Origin: Clostridiales bacterium
GTDB taxonomy: Bacteria > Bacillota > Clostridia > Saccharofermentanales > Saccharofermentanaceae
Assembly (NCBI GenBank): GCA_017554745.1
Contig: JAFZHS010000021.1
Coordinates: 1 to 64,000, forward strand
DNA length: 64,000 nucleotides
Direction of reading: 5' to 3'
In this document: positions 27,735 through 35,864 of the stretch, one piece after another
Layout of the letters: every line of letters begins with the position of its first letter
How positions within the stretch are numbered: the stretch's first letter is position 1
The notes under the pieces: model-generated
The model's database searches: none
Told to the model about the DNA's origin: nothing
Seen by the model: the letters and a program-made list of their open reading frames with translations, nothing else
Translations under genes and position numbers: made by a program

Positions 27735-27966
27735 AAGAAGTCTTTACGTTTACCCCGTCTAATCTTCCGATCTTACCTGTGATCTCGCTTATGTAATCCT
27801 GGGGCGCGTTTATGGCGATCATGATGATGCTGATGCCCTTCTCGCGGTAAGGCACGCCCATTCTTCCGATGATGTACTGACCCGCTTCGTGAAGGAGCGC
27901 GTTGAGCTTCTCAACGGATTCGGGATTCTCTACTATTATCGATATTGCAGCAACTCTTGTATCCAT
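27718..27966 (-). CDS. TM1266-type iron-only hydrogenase system regulator (ACT/NikR-C-like)
   Basis: 82 residues. I chose ATG 27966 (MDTRVAAISIIVENPE), with GAGGTG 6 bases upstream. The protein is a single ferredoxin-like alpha/beta domain with the features of the TM1266 family: the IIVENPESVEKLNALLHE helix, GQYIIGRMGVPYREKGISII and GKIGRLDGVNVKTSYAN. TM1266-type genes are typically next to hydE, hydF and hydG and are annotated as putative regulators of [FeFe] hydrogenase systems. It follows hypE by about ten bases. Its presence with hydF argues that part of this operon came from an [FeFe] maturation locus. Confidence 0.85.
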   Translation of the reverse strand: MDTRVAAISIIVENPESVEKLNALLHEAGQYIIGRMGVPYREKGISIIMIAINAPQDYISEITGKIGRLDGVNVKTSYANVK

Positions 27967-27976
27967 TATCATCACC

Positions 27977-28981
27977 TCAGCAGATTCTGGGAAGCAGCTC
28001 GTTACCAGGCTTGGGAAGATATGTCTGTCCGCCGACTTCAGTCGTCATGACTACTCTTCCGACTTCGGTATCCGTAACCTCACCGATGATCGTTGCGCCC
28101 TCTGTATACTTGGTCTCCTTAAGAACATTAACGACTGCTTCTGCTTTATCTGCAGGGCACATCATTACCATTCTTCCTTCGCACGCAAGGTACAGAGGCT
28201 CAAGGCCTAAAAGTCCGGTTACTCCCTGCACTTCGGGTGCTACGGGGACATCGCTTCTGTTCACCTTGATGCCGACACCTGCCTCATCAGCGATCTCATA
28301 AAGAACAGTGCCTACACCGCCCCTTGTAGCGTCTCTTATAACATGCATCTCAGGGCACACCCCGAGGGCTTTTCTGACAGGTTCCCAGAGAGGTGCGCAG
28401 TCAGATGTGACTTCCGCTTCGATGCCGTATTCGTCACGTGCAAGAAGGATCGCAGTGCCGTGTCTTCCGACATCACCCGTTACGATGATCTTGTCACCGG
28501 GCTTGGCAAACTTGCCTGAAGTATTTATGCCCTCTTCGATCACACCAACGCCTGCGGTCGTGATGAAGATCTTATCTACCTGACCTTTGCCTGCTACCTT
28601 GGTGTCGCCTGCGACGATGTTTACTCCTGCTTCTCTAGCAGTCTCGCCCATAGTCTTAGCGATGAGCTCCAAGTCTTCTATCGGAAGTCCTTCCTCAATG
28701 ATGTAAGAGCATGTAAGGTAGAGCGGCTTTGCGCCCATGCACGCGAGGTCATTAACAGTACCGCATACAGCGAGCCTTCCGATGTTGCCGCCCGGATATT
28801 TCCATGGCGATACGATAAAGCCGTCGGTGGACATCGCGATGCGTCCTTCAGGCTTAGGCAGCACTGCAGCATCGTCTGCAGTAAAGAATTCGTTGCCCAA
28901 GTTCTTTCTGAATATCTCTCCGATAAGCTCGGATGTCTTTCTGCCGCCGCTTCCGTGAGCGAGCGTAATTACTTCTTTCAT
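27977..28981 (-). CDS. hypE: HypE, carbamoyl dehydratase for cyanide ligand synthesis
   Basis: Start chosen at ATG 28981 (MKEVITLAHGSGGRKTSEL), in an ATGA overlap with hypD; an upstream in-frame codon gives 11 extra residues without support. 334 residues. The N-terminus is the PurM/HypE-type ATP-binding fold with FTADDAAVL, STDGFIVSP and VAGDTKV. The C-terminus is PRIC with Cys last, the thiol that receives the carbamoyl group from HypF and is dehydrated to thiocyanate. It supplies CN to Fe in the HypCD complex. Confidence 0.97.
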   Translation of the reverse strand: MKEVITLAHGSGGRKTSELIGEIFRKNLGNEFFTADDAAVLPKPEGRIAMSTDGFIVSPWKYPGGNIGRLAVCGTVNDLACMGAKPLYLTCSYIIEEGLPIEDLELIAKTMGETAREAGVNIVAGDTKVAGKGQVDKIFITTAGVGVIEEGINTSGKFAKPGDKIIVTGDVGRHGTAILLARDEYGIEAEVTSDCAPLWEPVRKALGVCPEMHVIRDATRGGVGTVLYEIADEAGVGIKVNRSDVPVAPEVQGVTGLLGLEPLYLACEGRMVMMCPADKAEAVVNVLKETKYTEGATIIGEVTDTEVGRVVMTTEVGGQTYLPKPGNELLPRIC

Positions 28982-30033
28982 GACTGTCCTCCGTACATAT
29001 AGAATGCCGAGCATGCGCCCTCATCGGATACCATGCACGCGCCGATTGGATGATCGGGATTGCATGCCTTTCCGAAAAGAGGACACTCACATGGCTTGAT
29101 CTGTCCCTGCAAAACACTTCCGCACTTGCAGCCTGTCTTGCGTTCGTAATCCATCTGTGGAATCGAGTGCTTTTTCCTTGCATCGTAAGATGCGTATTCA
29201 TCCTTAAGCTCAACACCTGAAGAAGGTATCATTCCGATGCCGCGCCACTCTGCATCACAGGGCTTTAAGAACTTATCCACCAGCGCGCAAGCCGCAGGGC
29301 TGCCCTCGTCAGTTACGACTCTGGGATATGCATTTACGAAGAAAGGCTTGCCTTCGGAAAGCTTCATTACGGTAACGCTTAAAGCAGTCAGAAGCTCTTC
29401 TCCGGTAAAGCCTGCGATCGTTCCGCTGACGCCCTTCTCAGCCATTTCTTTACAGAGCTTAGTTCCGATAATTGCATGAACGTGACCGGGGTAAAGATAT
29501 GCGTCAGTCGAAGATGCCATCGCTTCATATGCACCGGGCATCGTTTTATTTGCTGTAAGGAGCGCGAAATTACCGATGCCGTCTCTTATCGCATTCTTGA
29601 CTGCGATAACATCAGAAGGCGTTGTCGTCTCAAATCCGACGGATAAGAAAACGACCTGCTCTTCCGGATGATCCTTAGCATATTTCTCAGCATCGATCGG
29701 AGAATAAACGACCTTTACCTTGCCGCCTTCTGCCCTTGCCTGCTGCAGGCTCTTAACGTTGCCGGGAACTCTTACGAGATCTCCGAAGGTTGTGATCGTG
29801 CAGCCCTTTTCGAGCGCTAAGTAAACTGCCTCATCGATATAAGATGCAGGCGTAACGCACACAGGACAGCCGGGTCCTGATATGAGATTGATCTTCGGCG
29901 ATAAGAAGTTCCTGATACCCTGTCTGAATATCTCGTGGGTATGCGTGCCGCAGACTTCCATGATTCTCACGGAAGGGCCGTCGTACTCTTCGAGGAACTT
30001 TCTCATGTCAGCTGTATCAGTGATAACCGTCAT
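28978..30033 (-). CDS. hypD: HypD, Fe(CN)2CO assembly scaffold
   Basis: 351 residues, start in a 4-base overlap with hypC. The family motifs are intact: MEVCGTHTHEIF, ISGPGCPVCVTP, the central FLSVGFETTTP and GFTGEELL, and the C-terminal [4Fe-4S] ligands CGSVLQGQIKPCECPLFGKAC. HypD holds the Fe atom with HypC while CN and CO are added, and provides electrons through its cluster and thiols. Nothing in it looks degenerate. Confidence 0.97.
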   Translation of the reverse strand: MTVITDTADMRKFLEEYDGPSVRIMEVCGTHTHEIFRQGIRNFLSPKINLISGPGCPVCVTPASYIDEAVYLALEKGCTITTFGDLVRVPGNVKSLQQARAEGGKVKVVYSPIDAEKYAKDHPEEQVVFLSVGFETTTPSDVIAVKNAIRDGIGNFALLTANKTMPGAYEAMASSTDAYLYPGHVHAIIGTKLCKEMAEKGVSGTIAGFTGEELLTALSVTVMKLSEGKPFFVNAYPRVVTDEGSPAACALVDKFLKPCDAEWRGIGMIPSSGVELKDEYASYDARKKHSIPQMDYERKTGCKCGSVLQGQIKPCECPLFGKACNPDHPIGACMVSDEGACSAFYMYGGQS

Positions 30034-30242
30034 GCCTGGTTCTCCTTTAATACTTTCTCCGATTCAGACTTGTCATCGTCAGTGATCTTTGCGATGGCAC
30101 AGCCTGCGTGTACCATTACGTAATCACCGGGCTCTAAGTCATCCAAGAGCTCAGCTGAGATCTCTCTTTTAGCGCCGGTGCAGTCGACCATTGCGACTCC
30201 GTCCTTAACGCTGATTACTTTAGCTGATAATCCTACGCACAT
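30030..30242 (-). CDS. hypC: HypC, hydrogenase maturation chaperone
   Basis: 70 residues beginning MCVGLSAKVISV, the invariant N-terminal MC(V/L)(G/A) whose Cys2 ligates the Fe. A small OB-like barrel follows, with PGDYVMVHAGCAI and a Lys/Glu-rich tail. HypC normally moves the Fe(CN)2CO unit from HypD to the large subunit of a [NiFe] hydrogenase. No such large subunit is in the window, so its client could be another protein. It directly abuts the hypF stop. Confidence 0.96.
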   Translation of the reverse strand: MCVGLSAKVISVKDGVAMVDCTGAKREISAELLDDLEPGDYVMVHAGCAIAKITDDDKSESEKVLKENQA

Positions 30243-32522
30243 TTATGTATCCTCCTTAATTGTTATCCTGTTCATTCCGTAAAGCGCCTGGCCCAATGCT
30301 ATTCCTCCGTCGTTCGGCGGCACCATCGAGTGGAGCAGTACGTTAAATCCGTTATCCTTTAATTCCTTTTCGGTAAGCTTTGTGAGGAGCTTGTTCTGAT
30401 AGCATCCTCCGCTCAAAGCTGCAGTCTTTATATCACCTGCTTTTGCGAGCGCCATCTGTGCCACGCCCTTTGCGAGCATGTAGTGGAATTCATACGCGAG
30501 CTTTCTTACGTCTTCGCCAGCGAGCTTTCCTTCTGCCAGACGTCTTATGATCTTCTCCGTCGCGACGACATCGCCGTCTAAAAGGTCTTCGCAAACGAAG
30601 TCTTTCTCTCCTTCATATTCCGTCGCCTTGAACTCAAGCGCTATCGCTGCCTCGCCTTCAAAGCTCTGCTCGTATCTTATGCCGAGTATCGCGGATGCTG
30701 CGTCGAAAAGTCTTCCGCAGCTCGTAGATACCGCAGTGTTTATCCTGTTATCGTGCATCGCTTTATAAGTCTTGAAAGCTCCCTGCCTGATAAGCCCAAG
30801 CTCATTGCACTTTGCTTCAGCCTCTTCGCCGAATATATCGATGAGCATCGATATGGCGATCCTGAAGCCTTCCCTCGAAGCGATGTCTCCGCCCGTGTGA
30901 AGGAACGGTCTGATGTGTCCTATGCGCTCGAAATCATCAAGACTGCACTTCAATATCTCTCCGCCCCAGATGGTGCCGTCTGTACCATAGCCGGTACCGT
31001 CCAAAGAGATACCGATGACATCACCGGTGTAATCGTTCTCTGCCATGCATGAGAGAATATGCGCGTAGTGGTGCTGGACCCTGATAAGAGGCAGGCCCGA
31101 TTCTTCCGCAGCCGCAGAAGAGTTATACGACGGATGCAGATCGCATACGGCATAAGAAGGCTTTGCTTCAAGAAGATCCATCATTCTCTCAGCTGATTCC
31201 TTGAGCGCGTTCTTGCCTTTGAGATCAGTCAGATCACCTATATAAGAAGACGGATACATGAGGCTGTTTACCGCGACGCAGAATGTGTTCTTGAGCTCAC
31301 CGCCGTAAGCGATGACAGAACCTGCAAAGGGCTTGGTCATCATGTAAGGGAGCGGTGCGTAGCCTCTCGAGCGCCTGATCATGTAAGGCTTGCCGTCGTA
31401 GAAATCCATGACAGAATCGTCTGCCCTTATGATTATCCTTCTGTTGTGCGTAAGGATAACGTCGCAGTAAGATGCGATCTCACGCCTTGCGTCATCGTCG
31501 TTCCTGCAGATGGGAAGACCCGAGAGATTGCCGCTCGTCATGACAAGGCATGCGGGCATATCGATACCGTCGTCGTAATCGAAGATAAGGCTCTGTATCG
31601 GAGCGTAAGGAAGCATGACTCCGAGCATCGGATTGTCAGGCGCGACCTGCTCTGCGATCTTCGAATCTTCTTTTCTTGCAAGCAGTATTATCGGCTTCTG
31701 GTGTCCTGTAAGAATACTTCTCTGATAATCTTCGATAACGCAGTTTCTCAATACTTCGTCTTCGTTTCTCATCATCACCGCAAAGGGCTTTGCGGGGCGG
31801 TGCTTCAGTTCGCGAAGTCTCTTAACTGCTTCATTATCGTATGCATTGCATGCCAGGTGGAAACCGCCGATGCCTTTTATCGCGGCGATACCGCCGTTTG
31901 CGATGACCTCGCGGACATAAGAGATCGCATCTCTTCCTCTGCGGTTTTGTTCATCATCAAGTATAAATACTTCGGGGCCGCACTCGTTGCAGCAGACGGG
32001 CTGCGCATCATACCTTCTCGTGGCGGGATCGTAGTACTCCTTCTCACATTCAGGACACATGGGAAAGACCTTCATCGAGGTCCTCTCCCTGTCGTACGGA
32101 AGCGCTTCAAGGATAGTAAGCCTGGGGCCGCAGCATGTGCAGTTGATAAACGGATGCAGATATCTTCTGTTGTCCTTGTCGTAGAGTTCTTCGAGGCACT
32201 CATCGCAGATCGCGATATCGGGAGAGACAAATATCTCGCCGGATGTTTTCGCGCTCTCTATGATGTTGAAATCAGAAAACTCCTGAGCTTCTTTAACTTT
32301 GACATCCATCTTCAGGATAGCGGCGCGCTTTGGCGGCTGTGTTCTGATGAGATCAATGAACTTATCGACTTGGGATTCTTCACCCTGCGCATAGATCTCG
32401 ACATAAGGGCCCAGATTGGACACGCTGCCCTTGATACCAAGAGAAGCTGCATGCCTTGCGACCGTAGGCCTGAAGCCTACGCCCTGGACTATGCCGTAAA
32501 CTTTAATGCGCTTCGTTACCAT
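30243..32522 (-). CDS. hypF: HypF, carbamoyltransferase
   Basis: 759 residues from ATG 32522 (MVTKRIKVYG), with GGGAG 7 bases upstream and a TGATG overlap with the NifK-like stop. Domain order is canonical: acylphosphatase (VYGIVQGVGFRPTVARHA), two zinc fingers (CDECLEEL...CTCCGPRL, CPECEKEYYD...CCNECGP), a YrdC-type domain (IKGIGGFHLACNAYDN), and a Kae1-like domain (RVQHHYAHILSCMAEN, SLDGTGYGTDG, SGGCYQNKLL). It converts carbamoyl phosphate to a carbamoyl adenylate and passes the group to HypE. Confidence 0.97.
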   Translation of the reverse strand: MVTKRIKVYGIVQGVGFRPTVARHAASLGIKGSVSNLGPYVEIYAQGEESQVDKFIDLIRTQPPKRAAILKMDVKVKEAQEFSDFNIIESAKTSGEIFVSPDIAICDECLEELYDKDNRRYLHPFINCTCCGPRLTILEALPYDRERTSMKVFPMCPECEKEYYDPATRRYDAQPVCCNECGPEVFILDDEQNRRGRDAISYVREVIANGGIAAIKGIGGFHLACNAYDNEAVKRLRELKHRPAKPFAVMMRNEDEVLRNCVIEDYQRSILTGHQKPIILLARKEDSKIAEQVAPDNPMLGVMLPYAPIQSLIFDYDDGIDMPACLVMTSGNLSGLPICRNDDDARREIASYCDVILTHNRRIIIRADDSVMDFYDGKPYMIRRSRGYAPLPYMMTKPFAGSVIAYGGELKNTFCVAVNSLMYPSSYIGDLTDLKGKNALKESAERMMDLLEAKPSYAVCDLHPSYNSSAAAEESGLPLIRVQHHYAHILSCMAENDYTGDVIGISLDGTGYGTDGTIWGGEILKCSLDDFERIGHIRPFLHTGGDIASREGFRIAISMLIDIFGEEAEAKCNELGLIRQGAFKTYKAMHDNRINTAVSTSCGRLFDAASAILGIRYEQSFEGEAAIALEFKATEYEGEKDFVCEDLLDGDVVATEKIIRRLAEGKLAGEDVRKLAYEFHYMLAKGVAQMALAKAGDIKTAALSGGCYQNKLLTKLTEKELKDNGFNVLLHSMVPPNDGGIALGQALYGMNRITIKEDT

Positions 32523-33457
32523 CAGGTTCTCCCGCTTATTGCAAAGCACTTTAAGTCGACCCAGTTGCCATCATAATCAGGCACCAGATCCTTAAGACAG
32601 ATATCTGCTGCGATCGTGTCGTAGCCGCCGTCTCTTACCATCGAGATAAACTCGTCTTCTTCTGTTATCTTCTTATCGCCGTCCTTTTTAACCGCGTCGT
32701 GCAGCTTAAAGAATGTGGCAATATCGCAGTCGACGCCGGCATCTCTCAATGTCTTGCCGACTACTTCATCGTGGCATACCAAAGTCTTGCCGGTGATGCC
32801 TTCGGGAATGTTGTTTTTATATACAGGGCTTACGATCTCAAAATCTCTTCCTAAGTATTCGCACGCATCGATTCCCGAAGAGGATGCCGCGATAAGCTTT
32901 CCCGCGCCCCTGATATTCTTAATGTCATCGAGCGTGATATCGATGTGATCTTTGCCGTATGTAAGGGGCGTAAGCCCCAGCACGATCTGATCCTTGATAA
33001 CAGAAGGAACAGTTAACGCGAACTCGTCTATAAGCGCCTTGTACGCTTCCTTCTCGCCCTCGTTATAGAGCTTCATGCCGTTCGATATGACAGGAACGAC
33101 AGGAATATCTATCTTGTTTTCGATGAGCCTTTTGAGCGCCTTGTAATCCGTTCCGATCGTTGCCGGAACAGGAGTGCCGACTACTGCCACGAAGGATGTA
33201 TCGATCCTCTCGCAGGCCGACTTGATCTTCGAAGCGAGGAGCTCGTCTCTTCCTAAGATAGCGTCCATATCACGGAGACCTGCAGAAAAAACTGCGCTCC
33301 TGGTCTCGTGCCATCTGGGCTCGTCGAAGCCGCAGACATTGCCCGTGCATCCGCCCGCATCGATTATTACTATCAGCGCCCCCATCGAATAGAGCACGCC
33401 GGAGGCGCCCGACTGGTCAGGCGCGAAAGGTGTCAGAACTTTTCTTAATCCCTTCAT
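32522..33457 (-). CDS. Nitrogenase component 1-like protein, NifK-type (pair 2)
   Basis: 311 residues, starting in an ATGA overlap with the NifD-like gene. Same family as the NifK-like protein at 25372-26439, aligning almost without gaps over the first 110 residues: GVLYSMGA, Cys37 in DAGGC, then VCGFDEPRW, SAGLRDMDAILGRDE and TPVPATIGTDYK. Cys42 is extra here. At 311 residues it is far shorter than NifK, lacking the C-terminal part. Likely binds an Fe-S cluster at the interface with its NifD-like partner. Function unknown. Confidence 0.8.
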   Translation of the reverse strand: MKGLRKVLTPFAPDQSGASGVLYSMGALIVIIDAGGCTGNVCGFDEPRWHETRSAVFSAGLRDMDAILGRDELLASKIKSACERIDTSFVAVVGTPVPATIGTDYKALKRLIENKIDIPVVPVISNGMKLYNEGEKEAYKALIDEFALTVPSVIKDQIVLGLTPLTYGKDHIDITLDDIKNIRGAGKLIAASSSGIDACEYLGRDFEIVSPVYKNNIPEGITGKTLVCHDEVVGKTLRDAGVDCDIATFFKLHDAVKKDGDKKITEEDEFISMVRDGGYDTIAADICLKDLVPDYDGNWVDLKCFAISGRT

Positions 33458-34779
33458 GCCTCTGCCTCCTTTAACGCCTCGAAAACCTTATTCATCAGAT
33501 CCCTTACGCCCTGATATCCGAACGGTCTCGTATCCTGGTTCCAGGCAATGTTCGGAATGTCCGGGCAATAGAACTTTGCGTCCTTGCCTATAGTTACCTG
33601 AGCCTTCGACGAAGAGATCTTGTAGTAGAGCATCGTGGGCTCCATATTGCAGTAGATCTTCGTATCAGGCGAGAGCTGCGCTAAGTTCTTTACATACACG
33701 TAATTCTCAGGTGCCAGTGTCGCGTAGATCTCATCTACCTTAAAGCCCATTCTCACAAGGCTTAATGCGAGCTCAAAAGCATTCGCGTTCGTGCACTCGC
33801 CGATGTTGAAAGTAAGATCCGGATAAGCATTCTTAAGCTTGGCGACCGCTTCATCAGCCTCTGCCTTTTCTTCACTGTCGTTGATATCAATGCCGGCAAC
33901 ACTTGCGAGCGCTTTGTACTGCGAAGTGATCTTATCCGTGGAATAAACTCTCGTAAGCTCGATATACGGAATATTGAGATTCTTATTCATGTCCTCGGCC
34001 GCGGCTCTTGCTTCGGGATCGATGACGATGTTGAAGTTCGCAGAAGCCATTTTGAGGAACTCTTCGTATGTCCCGCAGGTTGAGATCTGCCTTATGTTCC
34101 TGATGCCTGCAAGCTTCAGATAAGTTATGAGCTCAGTATTTTCGAGCGGTGCAAAGCCTCCGATGATGTTGACGGATCTGGCGTCCTTTTCCATGGGCTC
34201 GAGCAGAGAATATATCGTCTGTCTGACGTGCACCATAGGCGGACGGCGTCCTTCTCTCGTGAGCGCGTACATGTAGCACGGACGCACTTTAACGCCTTCA
34301 TACTCACCGCCTGCAAGGGCATCTTCAGCCTTGCGGCAGACTCTGTCCATATCGGTGCCGAGGAGCGCGTCGACACAGGTGATGCAGATCATGACGACCT
34401 TCGGGATCTTCTTTCCGGTGTCTTTAAGGAAAGCCAGGACTTCCTTTATCGCATCAGGGATCTTATTGAGGTGACGGCCTGTAACGAGATCAGGCTCGCT
34501 CATCTCAAGATAGAAAAATCTGTTCTTGTATTCGGGCATCGATGAGATGAGTGAAGTGTTTCTTCCGCAGCATCCCGGAGCCACGATGAGCATCACAGAC
34601 TCGGGCACGCTTAAGCCTGCGCGCTTAACGCCGAAGCCTTCAGCGCCGGGAGAGTTGTATGCGAGAGTCGCGGGCGAGCTGTAAACGAGATTCTTACCGG
34701 ACAAAAGCTCATCCGGAATATCCGCCTTGCCGCGCTTTAAGATCTCTTCAGCTGTATAAAATACCGCTTCGTGCTTCAT
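33454..34779 (-). CDS. Nitrogenase component 1-like protein, NifD-type (pair 2)
   Basis: 441 residues; ATG 34779 with GGAAGGA upstream, 6 bases after the NifH-like stop. The component-1 fold shows in APGCCGRN (Cys70, 71), a beta-strand leading to ITCVDALLGTDMDRV (Cys132, 135), RSVNIIGGFAP and STCGTYEEFLKMASANFNIV. The position next to a NifH-like gene suggests that this pair is the direct electron acceptor of the NifH-like ATPase. The usual FeMo-cofactor His and Cys ligand pattern of NifD is not obvious. The reaction is unknown. Confidence 0.8.
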   Translation of the reverse strand: MKHEAVFYTAEEILKRGKADIPDELLSGKNLVYSSPATLAYNSPGAEGFGVKRAGLSVPESVMLIVAPGCCGRNTSLISSMPEYKNRFFYLEMSEPDLVTGRHLNKIPDAIKEVLAFLKDTGKKIPKVVMICITCVDALLGTDMDRVCRKAEDALAGGEYEGVKVRPCYMYALTREGRRPPMVHVRQTIYSLLEPMEKDARSVNIIGGFAPLENTELITYLKLAGIRNIRQISTCGTYEEFLKMASANFNIVIDPEARAAAEDMNKNLNIPYIELTRVYSTDKITSQYKALASVAGIDINDSEEKAEADEAVAKLKNAYPDLTFNIGECTNANAFELALSLVRMGFKVDEIYATLAPENYVYVKNLAQLSPDTKIYCNMEPTMLYYKISSSKAQVTIGKDAKFYCPDIPNIAWNQDTRPFGYQGVRDLMNKVFEALKEAEA

Positions 34780-34785
34780 GAATAC

Positions 34786-35532
34786 TTATCCTTCCAAAAG
34801 CATTTTCGCCAGATCGATAAACCTCTGTGCCGCCTCGGAATCCTTTGCGCCCTCAACGACCGTCATGCCCTTGTCTTCGCAGAGCGTGATGTCGTCGCTT
34901 CTGGGAATTACCGCAACGACCGGCGTGTTATGCTCATCGGCAAACTCTTTTACCTTCTCGTCTTCACCGGGGACATTGCGCTTGTTGAGGATGATGCCCC
35001 TTACGCTCGCGTATCCCCTGTCTTCAAAATTCCTTACCGCCTGGCAGATATTGTTGGCTGCATAAAGTGCCATCTTCTCGCCGGATGTTACGATCAAGAC
35101 CTGCTCCGCGTAACCTTCCCTGATGGGAGCCGCAAATCCTCCGCAGACAACGTCGCCCAGGACGTCGTAGAGCACTACGTCAGGCTTGTATTCTTCGAAA
35201 AGTCCCAGCTCGTCCAAAAGATTAAATGTCGCGATGATTCCTCTTCCGGCGCAGCCCAGGCCGGGTGTGGGACCGCCTGTCTCGATGCAGAGCACGCCGC
35301 CGAAGCCTTCCTGGGAGATCTCTTTCGCGGATGTGGGATCGATACCGTCCTTAAGGATCTCGATAACGGGCTTTAAGGGCTTGCCGCCCAGAAGATTGAT
35401 CGTGGAATCCGCCTTGGGGTCACAACCGATCTGGATAACGCGCTTGCCCATACTTGCAAAAGCTGCCGACAGATTGGATGTGACTGTCGACTTGCCTATG
35501 CCTCCCTTGCCGTAAATTGCGATCTTAAGCAT
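34786..35532 (-). CDS. NifH-like ATPase / iron protein
   Basis: 248 residues, ATG 35532 with GAGGAG upstream. Clearly a NifH/BchL-family reductase: P-loop GKGGIGKST (8-16), switch I-like GCDPKADST (36-44), Cys94 in [13 protein letters not shown] and Cys130 in [16 protein letters not shown], the two ligands that bridge a [4Fe-4S] cluster in the dimer. It should pass single electrons to a component-1 partner with ATP hydrolysis. It is shorter than NifH (about 290) at the C-terminus. Only one such gene serves two NifDK-like pairs here. First gene of the operon, behind a structured leader. Confidence 0.92.
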   Translation of the reverse strand: MLKIAIYGKGGIGKSTVTSNLSAAFASMGKRVIQIGCDPKADSTINLLGGKPLKPVIEILKDGIDPTSAKEISQEGFGGVLCIETGGPTPGLGCAGRGIIATFNLLDELGLFEEYKPDVVLYDVLGDVVCGGFAAPIREGYAEQVLIVTSGEKMALYAANNICQAVRNFEDRGYASVRGIILNKRNVPGEDEKVKEFADEHNTPVVAVIPRSDDITLCEDKGMTVVEGAKDSEAAQRFIDLAKMLLEG

Positions 35533-35558
35533 AAAAAAACTCCTCTATCTTTCAGGTC

Positions 35559-35667
35559 CTGACGATAAAGAAGTCCAATAACGCGCCAAAGCGCTATATC
35601 TAAAGACTATTCCCGCTTGGGGCGAACCCTCACCGTCAGAGTCAGTTAATCTATTCGGTTTTAGCGC
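35559..35667 (-). promoter_or_regulatory. Structured 5' leader of the nitrogenase-like operon, riboswitch-like
   Basis: On the minus strand GCGCTA (rc of 35662-35667) pairs with TAGCGC (rc of 35591-35596), enclosing a GGG-TTCG-CCC hairpin. The 3' strand can instead form a local GCGC-TTTG-GCGC hairpin. CTGACG (35634-35639) can pair with CGTCAG (35559-35564), which lies just before the ribosome-binding site and conflicts with, or forms a pseudoknot over, the first stem. I could not match a known class by eye. The 35533-35864 gap also holds the divergent promoter at 35777. Confidence 0.45.
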
Positions 35668-35776
35668 ATCGGAACCAGGTTTTTACGGCTGATCTCCTTT
35701 GCATCTTAAGAATAACACGGAAGGCCCTGAAAGGCTATCAGGCTTTTAATTTTTAATATAAAAGAACCATGTGAAT

Positions 35777-35804
35777 TTGCGTTTTGCACACATTCTGCTA
35801 AAAT
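35777..35804 (+). promoter_or_regulatory. Candidate extended -10 promoter of the DUF4190-like gene
   Basis: TTGCGT (35777-35782) and TAAAAT (35799-35804), 16-base spacer, with TGC directly before the -10 as in extended -10 promoters. Confidence 0.6.
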
Positions 35805-35864
35805 CACGTCAACAGGAAAACGTCGGAATAGCGTTTCCACGAAGAATAGGAGGATTTAGATTAT

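Noticed and set aside
27977..32522. Reading the hyp genes as part of an adjacent [NiFe]-hydrogenase operon
   Set aside because: No large or small hydrogenase subunit, HypA, HypB or maturation protease is in the window.
31446..32576. 376-codon plus-strand frame
   Set aside because: Antisense to hypF, whose frame carries all expected domains.
24189..35532. Reading the region as a true nitrogen-fixation cluster
   Set aside because: NifB, NifE, NifN and NifV are missing, the D/K-like proteins are much shorter than NifDK, and the normal cofactor-ligand pattern is not seen.
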